Part shown: positions 44,928 through 55,021 of the stretch, piece after piece
Layout of the letters: every line of letters begins with the position of its first letter
How positions within the stretch are numbered: the first letter of the stretch is position 1
Assembly: GCF_029906645.1 (NCBI RefSeq)
Contig: NZ_JARYGZ010000001.1
Coordinates: forward strand, 2,476,084 to 2,540,083
DNA: 64,000 nt
Reading direction: 5' to 3'
From: Sphingomonas oryzagri
GTDB lineage: Bacteria; Pseudomonadota; Alphaproteobacteria; Sphingomonadales; Sphingomonadaceae
Translations under genes and position numbers: made by a program
The notes under the pieces: generated by a model
What the model saw: the letters and a program-made list of their open reading frames with translations, nothing else
What the model was told of the DNA's origin: nothing
The model's database searches: none

Positions 44928-47900
44928 CTATGCCCAGTCACGAGCAAGCGCCTCGGCCTGCTGAAGCACGCCTAGAACCGCCTCATCTTGCAGGTCGGGC
45001 GGATACCCATATTTCCGCAGCAAACGCTTCACTAGCCTCCGTATGTTAGCGCGCGCCGAAGTCCTCTGAGTCCAATCAATGGTGACATTGCTCTTCACCG
45101 TCACAACCAACTCATGCGCGATGAGACGCAAAGCCGGTTCGCCCATGGCTTCGCGCGCGCTCTCATTTTCCGCGAGCGCGTCATAGAAGGCGACTTCCTC
45201 ATCGTTCAGGCCGCTTTCCTCGCCGCGTTGCCGGGCTTCGCGGATTTCCTTTGCGAGCCGAATCAACTCATCCAGCACTTCGGCAGTCGTAAGCGCGTTC
45301 GCGTGATAGCGGGCGATGGCCGACTCAAGCCGTTCGGTGAATGCGCGTGACTGGGTGACGTTCGCCTTGCTGCGCGCCTTCACTTCCCCCTTGATAAGTT
45401 TGCGCAGCGCTTCGATCGCCAAATTCTTTTGCGGGTTGTCGCGCACTTCGGCGAGGAAGGCGTCGGACAGGATCGAGATGTCAGGGGACTCGATGCCGGC
45501 GGCGCGCATGATGTCGATGATGTCGGTAGAGACAACGGCGCGACTGACGATTTGCTGGATCGCCATCTCGCGATCGGCGGCGCTGCGCTTGCCCGATGTC
45601 GCCGTACTTTTGGCCAAGGCCGCTCGGATCGCCTGAAAGAAGCCCACCTCATCGCGGATCACGGCTGCGCCCTCGCTGGCCGATGCGAGGGCGAACGCTT
45701 TGGAGAGCGCAATGACGGCATCGGGATATCGCCGATGCGCCGCCTTCTTAGCCTCGTCCGTTGTCGCCTCAGCGGCGTCGGCTTGGTGTAGCTCCAATAT
45801 CCAGTTCATCGAACCGGCCATGATTGCCAGCCGCTTGCCGGAAGTTGCTTCCGATGAGAGCACCGGTCGATAATCAAAGCCACCCGGCTGATCCGGCCGG
45901 AACATCGATCGCACAACCTCATACTTCTCCTGCATCACGCGCACGGCTTGCGCTTCGTCGATGCCGGTCTGTTCGCGGTCGCCGCCGGAATATTGCCCCA
46001 GCGCAGATTTCAGATTCTGTGCGATGCCGATGTAATCGACCACCAGCCCGGCCGGCTTGTCGCGAAACACGCGATTGACGCGGGCGATGGCCTGCATCAG
46101 CCCATGCCCCTTCATCGGTTTGTCGATATACATCGTGTGCATCGATGGGGCATCAAAACCCGTCAGCCACATATCGCGCACAATCACCAGCTTGAGCGAA
46201 TCGGCTGCGTCTTTCGCCCGCTTCGCAATCAGTTCGCGTCGCGCCTTTGGTCGCTTGCCGATATGCTTCTGCCAAGCCGCCGGATCGGAGGCCGCCCCAG
46301 TCATTACGACTTTGACCGCGCCGGATTCGTCATCGTCGCTATGCCATTCGGGGCGCAGTTTCACGATCGCATCATAAAGCGCTACGCAGATGCGGCGGCT
46401 CATGCAAACGATCATAGCCTTTCCGTCCAGCGCCTCGATCCTTGCCCCGAAGTGGCGCACCAGATCGTCGGCGACCATCTCCAGCCGCTTGTCGGAACCG
46501 ACAACGGCTTCGACGCTCGCCCATCGACGCTTCAGTCGTTCCTGTTCGCTGTCCGCTTCCTCTTCCGTAAGGTCGGCAACTTCGGCATCGATCTTGGGCT
46601 TTTCGTCTTCGTCCAGTTCGATGCGCGCTAGGCGGCTTTCATAGTAGATCGGCACCGTCGCGCCGTCCTCAACCGCGCGAGCGATGTCATACACGTCGAT
46701 ATAGTCGCCGAAGACGGCACGCGTATTCACGTCCTGCGCTTCAACGGGCGTGCCGGTAAAGCCGATGAACGAAGCGTTCGGCAGCGCATCGCGCATATAT
46801 TTGGCGAAGCCGTAGGAGACATCGCCCTCCTTCGACACCTTGGCGCGCAAACCATACTGGCTGCGGTGCGCTTCGTCGGCGATCACGATGACGTTGCGGC
46901 GGATCGTCAAAGCGTCGATTTCGCCGCCACCTTCCGGCGCGAACTTCTGCAATGTGGTGAAGATCACGCCGCCGGATTGCCGATCGAGCAGGCGACGCAG
47001 ATCGGCGCGGTCGGCGGCTTGCTGCGGAGTCTGGCGCAACAGGTCGCGCGCCATGCCGAATGTCGCAAAAAGCTGATCGTCCAGATCGTTGCGATCGGTC
47101 AGCACCACCAGCGTTGGGTTCGCCATCACGGGATGCTTGACGATCAGCCCGGCATAGAAGGCCATCAACAGGCTCTTGCCCGATCCCTGCGTGTGCCAGA
47201 TCACGCCAATGCGCTTGTCGCCCGGCGGATGATTTTCAGCGACTGGCAGGCCATAGCCACGCGGATTTTCGCGAACCGATCCCCCTTGCGGTGCCGTCAT
47301 CGGGAAAGCGCCCGGTCGCGGTTTCGGTGCAAACTTGCCGACTTCGACGCCCGGCAATGCGCGCACCGTCGCTTCGACAGCGCGCAGCGCAGCGTGGAAT
47401 TGATGATAGCCGGCCATGATCTTGATCGTCGTCTCGCCGGTATCGGCGAACAACGTGAAGTCGCGGATCACCGTCAGGAAGCGCGCTGGATCGAATACGC
47501 CTTTCAGCACCGTTTGCAGCTCTGGCGATCCCTTGGGTTCGATATCCTCGCCGTCGATCGTGCGCCAGGGCATGAAGCGCTCGCGGTCGGCGGTCAGCGA
47601 TCCGACGCGGGCAGCCAGGCCGTCGGAAATCACCAGCGCCGCATTGGTGCGGAACAACGACGGGATTTGCTCGCGGTACGTTTGGAGCTGATTGAATGCG
47701 CCATCGAGCGTGGCGTTTTCATCCCCCGGATTTTTCAGCTCGATCACACCCAGAGGCAGGCCGTTGACGAACAGCACCACATCCGGCCGGCGGTTCGCCT
47801 TGTTCTCAATCACCGTGAACTGATTGACCGCCAGCCAATCGTTCGCGAGCGGGTCTTCCATATCGATAAGCAGCGCCTGTTCGCCGCCGATGCTGCCATC

Positions 47901-48209
47901 CGACCGCCGCACCTCGATCGGCACACCCTCGACCAGATAGCGGTGCAGCCGCCGGTTCTCCTCGATCGGCGATGGCGATTCTGCCTGAAGCACTTTGGCG
48001 ATCACGCTCGCACGTTCATCGGCGGCGAGCGCCGGATTCAGCCGTTCAATAGCAGCGGCCAGTCGGTCGGCCAGCACCACATCGCTATAGCTTGCACGCT
48101 CCGGCTCAGAGCCATCGGGGCCGATCAGAAAGCCGTTCGCGGTGGCCCAGCCGCATTCCGCCAGCCATTCGAGTGCTGCTTCCTCGACATGGCTTTCAGC
48201 GAATTTCAT
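44928..48209 (-). CDS. hsdR: Type I restriction enzyme R subunit
   Basis: The 1093-residue subunit cuts DNA after translocation. An N-terminal nuclease site is seen as [11 protein letters not shown]...LGVIELKNP (Asp143, Glu157, Lys159; PD-ExK type). The SF2 motor has Walker [12 protein letters not shown] at about 340-349, the DEAH box [12 protein letters not shown], motif III FTGTP and motif [16 protein letters not shown]. The last ~250 residues are helical, as in HsdR C-terminal domains that contact HsdM. The ATG overlaps the stop of the unknown 140-residue gene (ATGA), so its production is tied to the rest of the operon. The gene appears intact. Confidence 0.96.
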   Translation of the reverse strand: MKFAESHVEEAALEWLAECGWATANGFLIGPDGSEPERASYSDVVLADRLAAAIERLNPALAADERASVIAKVLQAESPSPIEENRRLHRYLVEGVPIEVRRSDGSIGGEQALLIDMEDPLANDWLAVNQFTVIENKANRRPDVVLFVNGLPLGVIELKNPGDENATLDGAFNQLQTYREQIPSLFRTNAALVISDGLAARVGSLTADRERFMPWRTIDGEDIEPKGSPELQTVLKGVFDPARFLTVIRDFTLFADTGETTIKIMAGYHQFHAALRAVEATVRALPGVEVGKFAPKPRPGAFPMTAPQGGSVRENPRGYGLPVAENHPPGDKRIGVIWHTQGSGKSLLMAFYAGLIVKHPVMANPTLVVLTDRNDLDDQLFATFGMARDLLRQTPQQAADRADLRRLLDRQSGGVIFTTLQKFAPEGGGEIDALTIRRNVIVIADEAHRSQYGLRAKVSKEGDVSYGFAKYMRDALPNASFIGFTGTPVEAQDVNTRAVFGDYIDVYDIARAVEDGATVPIYYESRLARIELDEDEKPKIDAEVADLTEEEADSEQERLKRRWASVEAVVGSDKRLEMVADDLVRHFGARIEALDGKAMIVCMSRRICVALYDAIVKLRPEWHSDDDESGAVKVVMTGAASDPAAWQKHIGKRPKARRELIAKRAKDAADSLKLVIVRDMWLTGFDAPSMHTMYIDKPMKGHGLMQAIARVNRVFRDKPAGLVVDYIGIAQNLKSALGQYSGGDREQTGIDEAQAVRVMQEKYEVVRSMFRPDQPGGFDYRPVLSSEATSGKRLAIMAGSMNWILELHQADAAEATTDEAKKAAHRRYPDAVIALSKAFALASASEGAAVIRDEVGFFQAIRAALAKSTATSGKRSAADREMAIQQIVSRAVVSTDIIDIMRAAGIESPDISILSDAFLAEVRDNPQKNLAIEALRKLIKGEVKARSKANVTQSRAFTERLESAIARYHANALTTAEVLDELIRLAKEIREARQRGEESGLNDEEVAFYDALAENESAREAMGEPALRLIAHELVVTVKSNVTIDWTQRTSARANIRRLVKRLLRKYGYPPDLQDEAVLGVLQQAEALARDWA

Positions 48210-48628
48210 CCGGCCAGCTCAGCCTTTGTTACGGTCAGAAGGCGATCGGTAATCTGGCCCAGCTCTGCGATGCTCTTCGGCGCGAAGCACACCAGGTCAG
48301 CGTTCCCAAGTTGATCCATATGCTGAAGCGCGCTGTGCCGGCCGTAGGACGTTCCGCCATTGGACGCAGGCTTTGTGTGGAGCTGTGCGGCTGGCGAAGG
48401 CTTGGGTTTGAGCGCGGCGATCAGCGTCGCGCCAGCCGCCCGCTCAGAGCACCACAAATTCGGCGGCCGGCCATCGTTCTTCTCAAGCATCACCTCAACT
48501 TCGGCCCCGTCGCCAGCCGTCACGATGTAGCGGGCGGCTTTGCTGGCTTGATGTCCGCGCGGATGCTCGCGAGCGACAGACTCGAACAATGCGATGGCTG
48601 CTTGCTTCAGAATGACGCGATCGATCAT
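48206..48628 (-). CDS. Unknown protein encoded between hsdS and hsdR
   Basis: I cannot name a family for this 140-residue protein. It starts at an ATG overlapping the hsdS stop and ends overlapping the hsdR ATG (both ATGA), so it is translated as part of the R-M operon. It has an N-terminal helix ([20 protein letters not shown]), a beta-like stretch ([20 protein letters not shown]), and conserved-looking [16 protein letters not shown] and [20 protein letters not shown]. There is no catalytic motif, signal peptide or membrane segment. A role as an accessory or control subunit of the type I system is inferred from position alone. Confidence 0.7.
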   Translation of the reverse strand: MIDRVILKQAAIALFESVAREHPRGHQASKAARYIVTAGDGAEVEVMLEKNDGRPPNLWCSERAAGATLIAALKPKPSPAAQLHTKPASNGGTSYGRHSALQHMDQLGNADLVCFAPKSIAELGQITDRLLTVTKAELAG

Positions 48629-50001
48629 GCGGCGGCCGCCACCATAATTTCGGCTTCGCGAATGTGAATGTTGCCGGACATCAGCTTAGGCAGAAGAAGG
48701 TCGCGTGTAATAGCTAGCGTTTCGCTCTCTCGCTTATTCTCCTCCACCCTTTGAATCAAGGGGCGACAACTCTCCGAAAATTGAGTCATTACAGCACTGG
48801 ATGGAAGGGAAATCTCAGTGGCACCGACCAGTTCGGGACGAACTGCTGGATAGGCTCCGCCATCAGCTAAATGGGTCAGACGCTCGATATTGCTCGCCGA
48901 TGTCGCCGCACACCACGTTGCCTCCCGAAACGCTATTTGTTTCGGCCGCAATACCGCAAAGCCAGTGCTACCCGTTAAGCCATCTGCGCCGACATAGGCA
49001 AACGAACCATTGCCGGGACGAACGGTGCCGACAATCGTGTCCCCGGATTTAAGCACCCGCCTCGCCCGACTGGGAGCTTCTTCCCATGTCAGATTGGTTG
49101 CTGGCTCGATTGTGCCCCATTTGGTGTTTGATAAATCAACGTAATCAATTGCTTCTGGATGATGCTTGGCTCCCCAGACTTCCGAGTTGAGGTCGGCGAT
49201 ATCTATCAGCGTACCCGACGACCAACCTTCCGGCAGTTCGTTCTCGTCAAACTTGCTAGGAAATAGCGCCCAGATTTCGGACGACAGATACGGAGTGCGC
49301 CCTTCGATCTTCGAGAGAGTGGGACCGAAATCAACAAACCAGTCTTTGAAGATCGCCCGCGCCATCGCCTCCAGCGTCTCATTCATCCGCCGGTTCAACT
49401 CGATCTTATCGTCAAGCGGCTGAAGCACGCTCACAATTCGATCCTGTTCGGCCCGCGACGGCGCGCACAGATGAAACGCCTTCACTTCAGGGAAATAGAT
49501 CGTCGGATGAACACTGCCTACGGCGAACATGCGCAGCGCCCGCGTTTCGGAAAGCAGCGCGTATTTCAGAAAATCAGGGTTCAACGCATCGCCGCAAACC
49601 CAATTCACGAAATCCTGACTCGTGGCCATCGGGCGACCCATCTTGACGACATAGCCAACAGATGCGGTGCGCGAGAGGCATATCGTGCCGGCCGGGCAAA
49701 TTCGCGCCGATGAGTTGGCAATTCCAAGATCATTCGTGCGTTCGGCGGTATCGAAAATCTCGCGTCCGTGATTGCCGGTAGCGTCGCGCGTGCCGATCCA
49801 AGGCACGTCTCCACCCCAATATTCCGGAACCTTCCTGCTAGGCGTGTGCCCGCTCTCCAGTCGCGCGAGGTCGGTCAACTTCTGCCACGACCAACCGTTC
49901 GCCGCGTCGCGCAGCGGCTTTCCCACCGAAATGCAGCGATCACCCGGAATGATTGCAGCGGTGGCGTTTCGTCCTCCCGTCTGCGTGTCAGCGCGTGCCA
50001 T
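48625..50001 (-). CDS. hsdS: Type I restriction-modification specificity subunit
   Basis: The 458-residue subunit reads the bipartite DNA target. Two half-repeats are visible: GWSWQKLTDLARLESGHTPS ... GGDVPWIGTRDAT for target domain 1 and GWSSGTLIDIADLNSEVWGA ... for domain 2. Each is followed by a helical spacer (RIVSVLQPLDDKIELNRRMN and an equivalent near the C-terminus). The mid-protein MARAIFKDWFVDFGP is typical of HsdS. The ATG at 50001 overlaps the hsdM stop. G+C is low, as usual for fast-changing specificity genes. The target sequence cannot be predicted here. Confidence 0.94.
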   Translation of the reverse strand: MARADTQTGGRNATAAIIPGDRCISVGKPLRDAANGWSWQKLTDLARLESGHTPSRKVPEYWGGDVPWIGTRDATGNHGREIFDTAERTNDLGIANSSARICPAGTICLSRTASVGYVVKMGRPMATSQDFVNWVCGDALNPDFLKYALLSETRALRMFAVGSVHPTIYFPEVKAFHLCAPSRAEQDRIVSVLQPLDDKIELNRRMNETLEAMARAIFKDWFVDFGPTLSKIEGRTPYLSSEIWALFPSKFDENELPEGWSSGTLIDIADLNSEVWGAKHHPEAIDYVDLSNTKWGTIEPATNLTWEEAPSRARRVLKSGDTIVGTVRPGNGSFAYVGADGLTGSTGFAVLRPKQIAFREATWCAATSASNIERLTHLADGGAYPAVRPELVGATEISLPSSAVMTQFSESCRPLIQRVEENKRESETLAITRDLLLPKLMSGNIHIREAEIMVAAAA

Positions 50002-51575
50002 CAGGACAGCACCAGAGCAAGCTGCCGGCGTATCAGGTCGGAAAGGCGATCCGCCTCCAGAAACTGCGCATCGAGTTGCTTTGTCAGCACCCCTAGTCGC
50101 TCTTCGATAGGCAAGTCATCCTCTTCGGATGCAGCCGCGCCGACATAACGGCCGGGAGTAAGGACATGGGCTTGCGATCGCACTTCATCCAGCGTCGCCG
50201 ATTTGCAGACGCCCGGTACATCAGCATAGCCCGACGCTCCCGCTTCTCCCCGCCATGCGTGGTAGGTATCGGCGATTGTCGCGATGTCTGTGTCGGTCAG
50301 CTCGCGTCGCACGCGATCGACCATGACGCCCATCTTTCGGGCATCGATGAAAAGAACTTCGCCGCGCCGATCGCGCCAGCCGCCACCCGGATTCTTATTC
50401 CGCGCTAGAAACCACAGGCAAACCGGAATCTGCGTGGAATAGAAGAGCTGCCCCGGAAGTGCGATCATGCAATCGACCACATCCGCTTCGATCATCGCAC
50501 GGCGGATCGCATCTTCACCGCTCTGCCCGGATGACATCGATCCATTGGCGAGCACCACTCCCGCAACGCCATTGGGTGCAAGATGCGCGTGTATGTGCTG
50601 AAGCCAGGCATAGTTGGCGTTGCCAACCGGCGGTGCGCCGAAGGTCCAGCGCGCATCTTCCCTTAAGGCGTCGCCGCCCCAGTCCGACACATTGAACGGG
50701 GGATTGGCGAGGATGTAATCGAAACGAAGGTCCTTCAGCTCATCGCGAATGAAGCTGCCTTCGTTGTTCCACCGTATGTCAGAATCGATCCCGCGCACGG
50801 CGAGATTCATCTTAGCCAGCCGCCAAGTCGTATAGTTGCTTTCCTGCCCATAGATGGCGATGTCGCCCACCCGGCCACCGTGGCTTTCGACGAACTTTTC
50901 CGACTGCACGAACATGCCGCCTGATCCGCAACAAGGATCATAGACGCGGCCCTTGTACGGCTCGATCATCTCGACCAGCACACGCACCACGGATTGCGCG
51001 GTGTAGAATTCACCTCCGCGCTTGCCTTCCGCCCCGGCGAAGCCGCCCAGGAAATACTCATAGACGCGGCCCAGCAGATCGCGCGCCTTCCCGTCTGGCT
51101 CGCCAACCGCGATGCCCGAAATCAGGTCGATCAGCTCACCCAGCATCACCTTGTCGAGCGCCGGGCGATTGTAATCCTTTGGCAGCACGCCCTTTAGATT
51201 GGCGTTGGCGTCTTCGATCGCCTGCATCGCGTCATCGACCAGCTTCCCGATCGTCGGCTGCCGCGCGCTCGCTTGAAGGAAGGACCAACGCGCTTCGGCT
51301 GGCACCCAGAAGATATTGTCGGCCAGATATTCATCCGGGTCTTCAGCGGCGAGCGCGTCTTCCTCCAGCAGCTCCGCATGGCGAGCCTCGAACGCGACCG
51401 AGATGTGCCGCAGAAAGATCAGGCCCAGCGCGACATGCTTGTAATCGGACGGCTCCAGATTCTTACGGAGCTTATCGGCGGCCAGGAAAAGCTGCGCCTC
51501 GAAACCCAGTGTCGCGCCGTTGGACGCCTTCTTCTGTGCCGGCGCAGAATCCTTGCGCGGCCGTCCCCGTGGCAT
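50001..51575 (-). CDS. hsdM: Type I restriction-modification methyltransferase subunit
   Basis: The 524-residue adenine-N6 methyltransferase protects host DNA and, with HsdS, forms the core of the complex. The N-terminal helical domain is followed by [20 protein letters not shown], the SAM motif [17 protein letters not shown] and the catalytic NPPF in [15 protein letters not shown]. The ATG at 51575 has GGGGGAG in front; it opens [16 protein letters not shown], a basic tail. It is the first gene of the hsd operon. Confidence 0.96.
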   Translation of the reverse strand: MPRGRPRKDSAPAQKKASNGATLGFEAQLFLAADKLRKNLEPSDYKHVALGLIFLRHISVAFEARHAELLEEDALAAEDPDEYLADNIFWVPAEARWSFLQASARQPTIGKLVDDAMQAIEDANANLKGVLPKDYNRPALDKVMLGELIDLISGIAVGEPDGKARDLLGRVYEYFLGGFAGAEGKRGGEFYTAQSVVRVLVEMIEPYKGRVYDPCCGSGGMFVQSEKFVESHGGRVGDIAIYGQESNYTTWRLAKMNLAVRGIDSDIRWNNEGSFIRDELKDLRFDYILANPPFNVSDWGGDALREDARWTFGAPPVGNANYAWLQHIHAHLAPNGVAGVVLANGSMSSGQSGEDAIRRAMIEADVVDCMIALPGQLFYSTQIPVCLWFLARNKNPGGGWRDRRGEVLFIDARKMGVMVDRVRRELTDTDIATIADTYHAWRGEAGASGYADVPGVCKSATLDEVRSQAHVLTPGRYVGAAASEEDDLPIEERLGVLTKQLDAQFLEADRLSDLIRRQLALVLS

Positions 51576-51711
51576 ATTTGAACGCTCCCCCGATACTCGC
51601 CAGCTGGCTGCAGCGCTTTTTAGTGCTGATCCACAAGATTTGGCAACGCGTTGGCGCGATTGCCCATCAAGAAGCATGCAAAGCGGTCAGCTCGCTTGCC
51701 GACATCAAAAA

Positions 51712-52338
51712 TTAAGGTTGCTCGTGGAGTATCCACCGATCAACACACCACTCCACTGGCTTCGCGTCGCTGCCGCCGAGCCGCCGCGCGATTTCCGCGC
51801 CGGTCAGCGCGCCGTGCTGCCGCAGGATCGCCAGCAGCACCGGGCGGGGCCGCCCCTTCGCCACCGCCTCGCGATCGAGAAAGCGGAGATAGGCATTCGG
51901 ATCGGCGCGCTCTTCGGCGGTGGGATCGCCGAGCGATGGCCCCGGAATCTGCTCCCACGCCTCGAACCAATAGTCGAAATCGGCCGTGTCGTAGACGCTT
52001 TCCCATCGCTCGCCGCACCCGCGATTGGGATCGACGCCGCGCTCCAGTAGCAGGCGAAGCATGTCCGCATCCTGCGCGAAGATAGGGCCGATCAAGATAC
52101 TCGTCCCCTCGTCACAAAGCGCGGCCGGGTCGGCACCGAGATCGATCAGCGCCGTGACGATTTCGCACCGACGCTCGCGATTCTCTCCGCTCATCACGCG
52201 CGCCATCGCTTCCCCGAGAAACGATTCGCCGCACCGGCCGCACGCGTTCAGGTCAGCGCCCGACGCCACGGCGCGACGAAGCGCGGCGATGTCGGCACGC
52301 TCGGCGGCGTCTAGCAGATCGTCGCAGTCGCCCGGCAC
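51712..52338 (-). CDS. Ankyrin-repeat protein
   Basis: The 208-residue protein has ankyrin repeats in its first ~115 residues: LLDAAERADIAALRRAVASG then ADLNACGRCGESFLGEAM, TALIDLGADPAALCDEGTSI and MLRLLLERGVDPNRG. A CGRCGE pair is unusual for an ankyrin turn. The C-terminal ~75 residues are helical, with AILRQHGALTGAEIARRLGG resembling a short winged-helix. It starts at GTG (52338). It sits 136 bp upstream of hsdM and 54 bp from the second recombinase. Cargo function is unknown. Confidence 0.8.
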   Translation of the reverse strand: MPGDCDDLLDAAERADIAALRRAVASGADLNACGRCGESFLGEAMARVMSGENRERRCEIVTALIDLGADPAALCDEGTSILIGPIFAQDADMLRLLLERGVDPNRGCGERWESVYDTADFDYWFEAWEQIPGPSLGDPTAEERADPNAYLRFLDREAVAKGRPRPVLLAILRQHGALTGAEIARRLGGSDAKPVEWCVDRWILHEQP

Positions 52339-52392
52339 GATGCCCTCCCGCAGCGGTCTTAACGCCTACGCCTCCCGGTCGCAAAGCGACTG

Positions 52393-53493
52393 TCAGGCGG
52401 GCTGGCGCTCCAATAGCCGTGCAAGAACTGCCCGGACCTTGGGATCGTCGAGCGGGTCGGTCATATCGCCCGCCTCGCCCAGCCCCCGGATCAGTTCCGC
52501 CTGCCGGTGGTCGGGCACGGTGCCGTAGCTCGTCAGCGTGGTCAGCACATGGGCATGACCAAGATTCTGCGACCATGCCTTGAACTCTTCCGGCGTCCGG
52601 CACGCGCGTTCGCCGAACTGCGCCAGCATGTCGCGGAAGCTGTGCGGGTTGAAATAGGGCAGGCCGGCGGCAGCGAATGCCTCGCGGAAGATGGTTCGGA
52701 TCGGAGCGGCGGTGCTCCAGCCCCGGCGCGACAGCCCAGCGGCAACGAAGCCGCCCTCGTCGCCCAGCCCGATTTCGGTCGCAGGAAAGAGGGGATCGTC
52801 AGCGCTCCAAAATTGGTCGCACTCCAGATAGCCAATCCAGTCCGCGACGATCGCCAGCGCATCGCCGCCGACCGGGAAGAACCAGGTCGTGAAGGTCTTG
52901 GCGAACTTGGTGCGAACCTCGCGCCCATCCTGTGTCACCCGCCCCTGCACCAGATCGACATGCTTGAGGCGGAACGACGCCAGCGCGCCATCGCGCGCGC
53001 CGGTCAGCAGCGCGAAGGCGATCAGCGCGCGGTTCCGTTTCTCGATCGCCGAGCCGTTGGGAAGGCTGGCGAGCACATGATGCACCTGCGCTGGCGTCGG
53101 CACCGCCTTGGGCCGCTTGGCCCGCGCGATGGCCGTCTCTTTCTCAGACAGGTTGAAATAGTCGGCATCGGCATAATGGAGCTGCGATTTGTAGCCGGGC
53201 TGGCCGGCGAGCCAGACAAAGAACTCGCGGAGCGCGCGGAGCGTACCGTCGATGGTCGATTTGCTCAGCGGCTTTCCCGTCCGATCGTTCCTCTGCTCGC
53301 CCAGCTTGCGCTTGAACGCCACCGCCTGTTCGCGATGGAACCGCTTGAAATCGCGATGGCCGATAGCGTCCTCGAAGCGGCTGATCGCCTTCGCGGCGGC
53401 GTCCACCGATGCGATGCCGCATCGCCGCGCCTCCCGCAGATACTGGAAATACTCCCGCTTGATGCGCGTGTTTGCGGCACTGTGTTTCGCCAT
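52393..53493 (-). CDS. Second tyrosine recombinase of the island
   Basis: The 366-residue protein has an N-terminal SAM-like DNA-binding part (residues ~1-120) and a tyrosine recombinase catalytic domain. The catalytic set looks complete: Arg in LLTGARDGALASF, His-x-x-Arg in NPHSFRDMLAQFG, and His plus Tyr in NLGHAHVLTTLTSYG. It is unlike the P4-type integrase at 55022-56242 in sequence. Its start is 2 bp after the stop of the HTH/Cys4 gene, so they form a pair. It may act in excision or be the integrase of a nested element. Confidence 0.9.
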   Translation of the reverse strand: MAKHSAANTRIKREYFQYLREARRCGIASVDAAAKAISRFEDAIGHRDFKRFHREQAVAFKRKLGEQRNDRTGKPLSKSTIDGTLRALREFFVWLAGQPGYKSQLHYADADYFNLSEKETAIARAKRPKAVPTPAQVHHVLASLPNGSAIEKRNRALIAFALLTGARDGALASFRLKHVDLVQGRVTQDGREVRTKFAKTFTTWFFPVGGDALAIVADWIGYLECDQFWSADDPLFPATEIGLGDEGGFVAAGLSRRGWSTAAPIRTIFREAFAAAGLPYFNPHSFRDMLAQFGERACRTPEEFKAWSQNLGHAHVLTTLTSYGTVPDHRQAELIRGLGEAGDMTDPLDDPKVRAVLARLLERQPA

Positions 53494-53495
53494 GC

Positions 53496-53975
53496 CTAGG
53501 CCTCCTTCGCCAAGTCACAATTCAGGGAGGCCGATCCGCACCCCCTTAGTCGTGGCGATGCCTCCGCCATGTGGACCGCGATTCCCGGCATGACGGCGGC
53601 CACGCCGCTCAGCCGAGCGCGGCGGTGCATGATCGTCCCGCACGTATCGCACAGCGCCTTGAGATTGCCGCTGGCCGCGTTGATCGGCACGTAATCCACC
53701 ATCGCCAGCGCCGGCCGGCGCGGCTCACGGCAGCGGAAGCAATACATCGTGCCGGGCAGGCAGGTCCGTTTCCGATGCCCACGCTGGCGTTCAAGAAACG
53801 CACGGAGCACCTTGCCGTCGAACAGCATCGGGCGGCGGCGATCGATCGGCGCCAGTCCCTTGGTCAGCCAGGCACGCACGCTGTTCTTGTGAACGCCAAG
53901 CGTGCGCGCGACATCCTCGACGCTATAGCTGTGGTGCAGCTTGATCCGGCGTGGATTGATCCGCTTGGCGGCCAC
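53496..53975 (-). CDS. HTH and Cys4 zinc-ribbon-like DNA-binding protein
   Basis: The 159-residue protein has an N-terminal helix-turn-helix (YSVEDVARTLGVHKNSVRAW, followed by LTKGLAP) like MerR/excisionase folds, a basic segment (LERQRGHRKRTCLP), and two Cys pairs (YCFRCREPRRP and LCDTCGTIMHRR) that could bind zinc. It starts at GTG (53975) and ends 2 bp before the recombinase start. It probably controls or assists the adjacent recombinase. The last ~35 residues look disordered. Confidence 0.7.
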   Translation of the reverse strand: MAAKRINPRRIKLHHSYSVEDVARTLGVHKNSVRAWLTKGLAPIDRRRPMLFDGKVLRAFLERQRGHRKRTCLPGTMYCFRCREPRRPALAMVDYVPINAASGNLKALCDTCGTIMHRRARLSGVAAVMPGIAVHMAEASPRLRGCGSASLNCDLAKEA

Positions 53976-53984
53976 CGGCCATGC

Positions 53985-54167
53985 TCACTTCGCGGCGGTG
54001 GCGGGCAGGCTCTCGATCAGCGCGTGGATCGATGCCGTCTTGACCAGCGTGCGCCGGCCGAGCTTCACCGTTTCCAGACGGCCCTCGGCGATCAGCGCAT
54101 AGATCGAGGTGCGGCCCAGGCTGAGCGCCTTGGCGGCGCCATTGATAGAGGTGACGACAGGTTCCAT
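53985..54167 (-). CDS. Excisionase-like helix-turn-helix protein
   Basis: The 60-residue protein reads TSINGAAKALSLGRTSIYAL then IAEGRLETVKLGRRTLVKTA, the classic excisionase/AlpA winged-helix motif (HTH_17 type). The ATG at 54167 is preceded by AGGGAG at 7 nt. It lies between the unknown 237-residue gene and the HTH/Cys4 gene. It is likely the directionality factor or transcriptional activator for island excision. Confidence 0.88.
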   Translation of the reverse strand: MEPVVTSINGAAKALSLGRTSIYALIAEGRLETVKLGRRTLVKTASIHALIESLPATAAK

Positions 54168-54267
54168 GATTTTGCTCCCTATGCGCTGGCACATTCCAGC
54201 GGACACGGCAGAGCATCGGATTGGATCAGCTTTCGGTCGATCGCAAAGGATCGGAAACGGTCGAGAA

Positions 54268-54981
54268 CTATTCCGTATCTTGGAGTTTGCGCCAGAGTTG
54301 ACGCGCTCTTTCGTTTATGGCGGTGTCGCCCACATCGATATTTCGAGCCGCGATCCAGTCCTTCATCGCCCTTGCGACATCGGCCTGCGTCTTAGGCTTT
54401 AAATCGCCAACATAGAGCAACGTCGCCATCGCAGCCCACATCTCTTCCCAATGCCCAGCTCTGGGCTTCCCGCCTGGGTTTTGCTTTGTAGGCGGCTGTG
54501 GTTCGTCGGCGGCGCGCAGCGTTGGTGAAAATTTCCGCGGGGCAGGCTGAGTAAAGGTAAAGCGATGAATCTCCAATTGCCTCCGAAGCCGGATCAACAT
54601 CTCATCAAACAAGGTTTCCGCAGCCCGAAGAACGCTGTCCGTCCGCTGTATTCTATGACGATTGCCGGTAGCCATGCCTGCGATGCCATCGACCTTCCCC
54701 TTTAGGAAAACGGCGTATGTTTCAAAGGCTCCATATATCATCGCGAATGCTTCGACATTTTGCGCAACCGCCGACACTTTATCGATCATGCCATCAATGA
54801 GCTTTCCGGAAATCTCCTCCATGGCAGATATTGCGACCTTAACGGTACTTCCTGATTGAAGCAGGTGGCGGGCAGCGTGGGAGGCATATATCGCCTTCAA
54901 TCGTTGATCGAAGCTAGCCCGACTCAAATCGCTGAGATGATCGATGATAAGGCGGACTTGGGCGCGCGCGTTCTGATCCAT
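54268..54981 (-). CDS. Unknown low-GC island protein
   Basis: No family is recognised for this 237-residue protein. Residues 1-140 are helical (LIIDHLSDLSRASFDQRLKA, then a segment like VSAVAQNVEAFAMIYGAFET). A proline/lysine linker follows (EPQPPTKQNPGGKPR). The C-terminus has KTQADVARAMKDWIAARNID and ERARQLWRKLQ, like a DNA-binding helical motif of phage and plasmid proteins. It is one of the least GC-rich genes in the window, consistent with recent transfer. Position between integrase and excisionase is where islands often carry cargo. Confidence 0.7.
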   Translation of the reverse strand: MDQNARAQVRLIIDHLSDLSRASFDQRLKAIYASHAARHLLQSGSTVKVAISAMEEISGKLIDGMIDKVSAVAQNVEAFAMIYGAFETYAVFLKGKVDGIAGMATGNRHRIQRTDSVLRAAETLFDEMLIRLRRQLEIHRFTFTQPAPRKFSPTLRAADEPQPPTKQNPGGKPRAGHWEEMWAAMATLLYVGDLKPKTQADVARAMKDWIAARNIDVGDTAINERARQLWRKLQDTE

Positions 54982-55021
54982 TCGCTAACGATTGCTGGCG
55001 CACGCGAATGTGTCCAGCCGT

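Noticed and set aside
44928-51575. The idea that the type I R-M system is broken or is another defence class
   Set aside because: hsdM, hsdS and hsdR are full length with motifs intact. No BREX, DISARM or similar genes are present.
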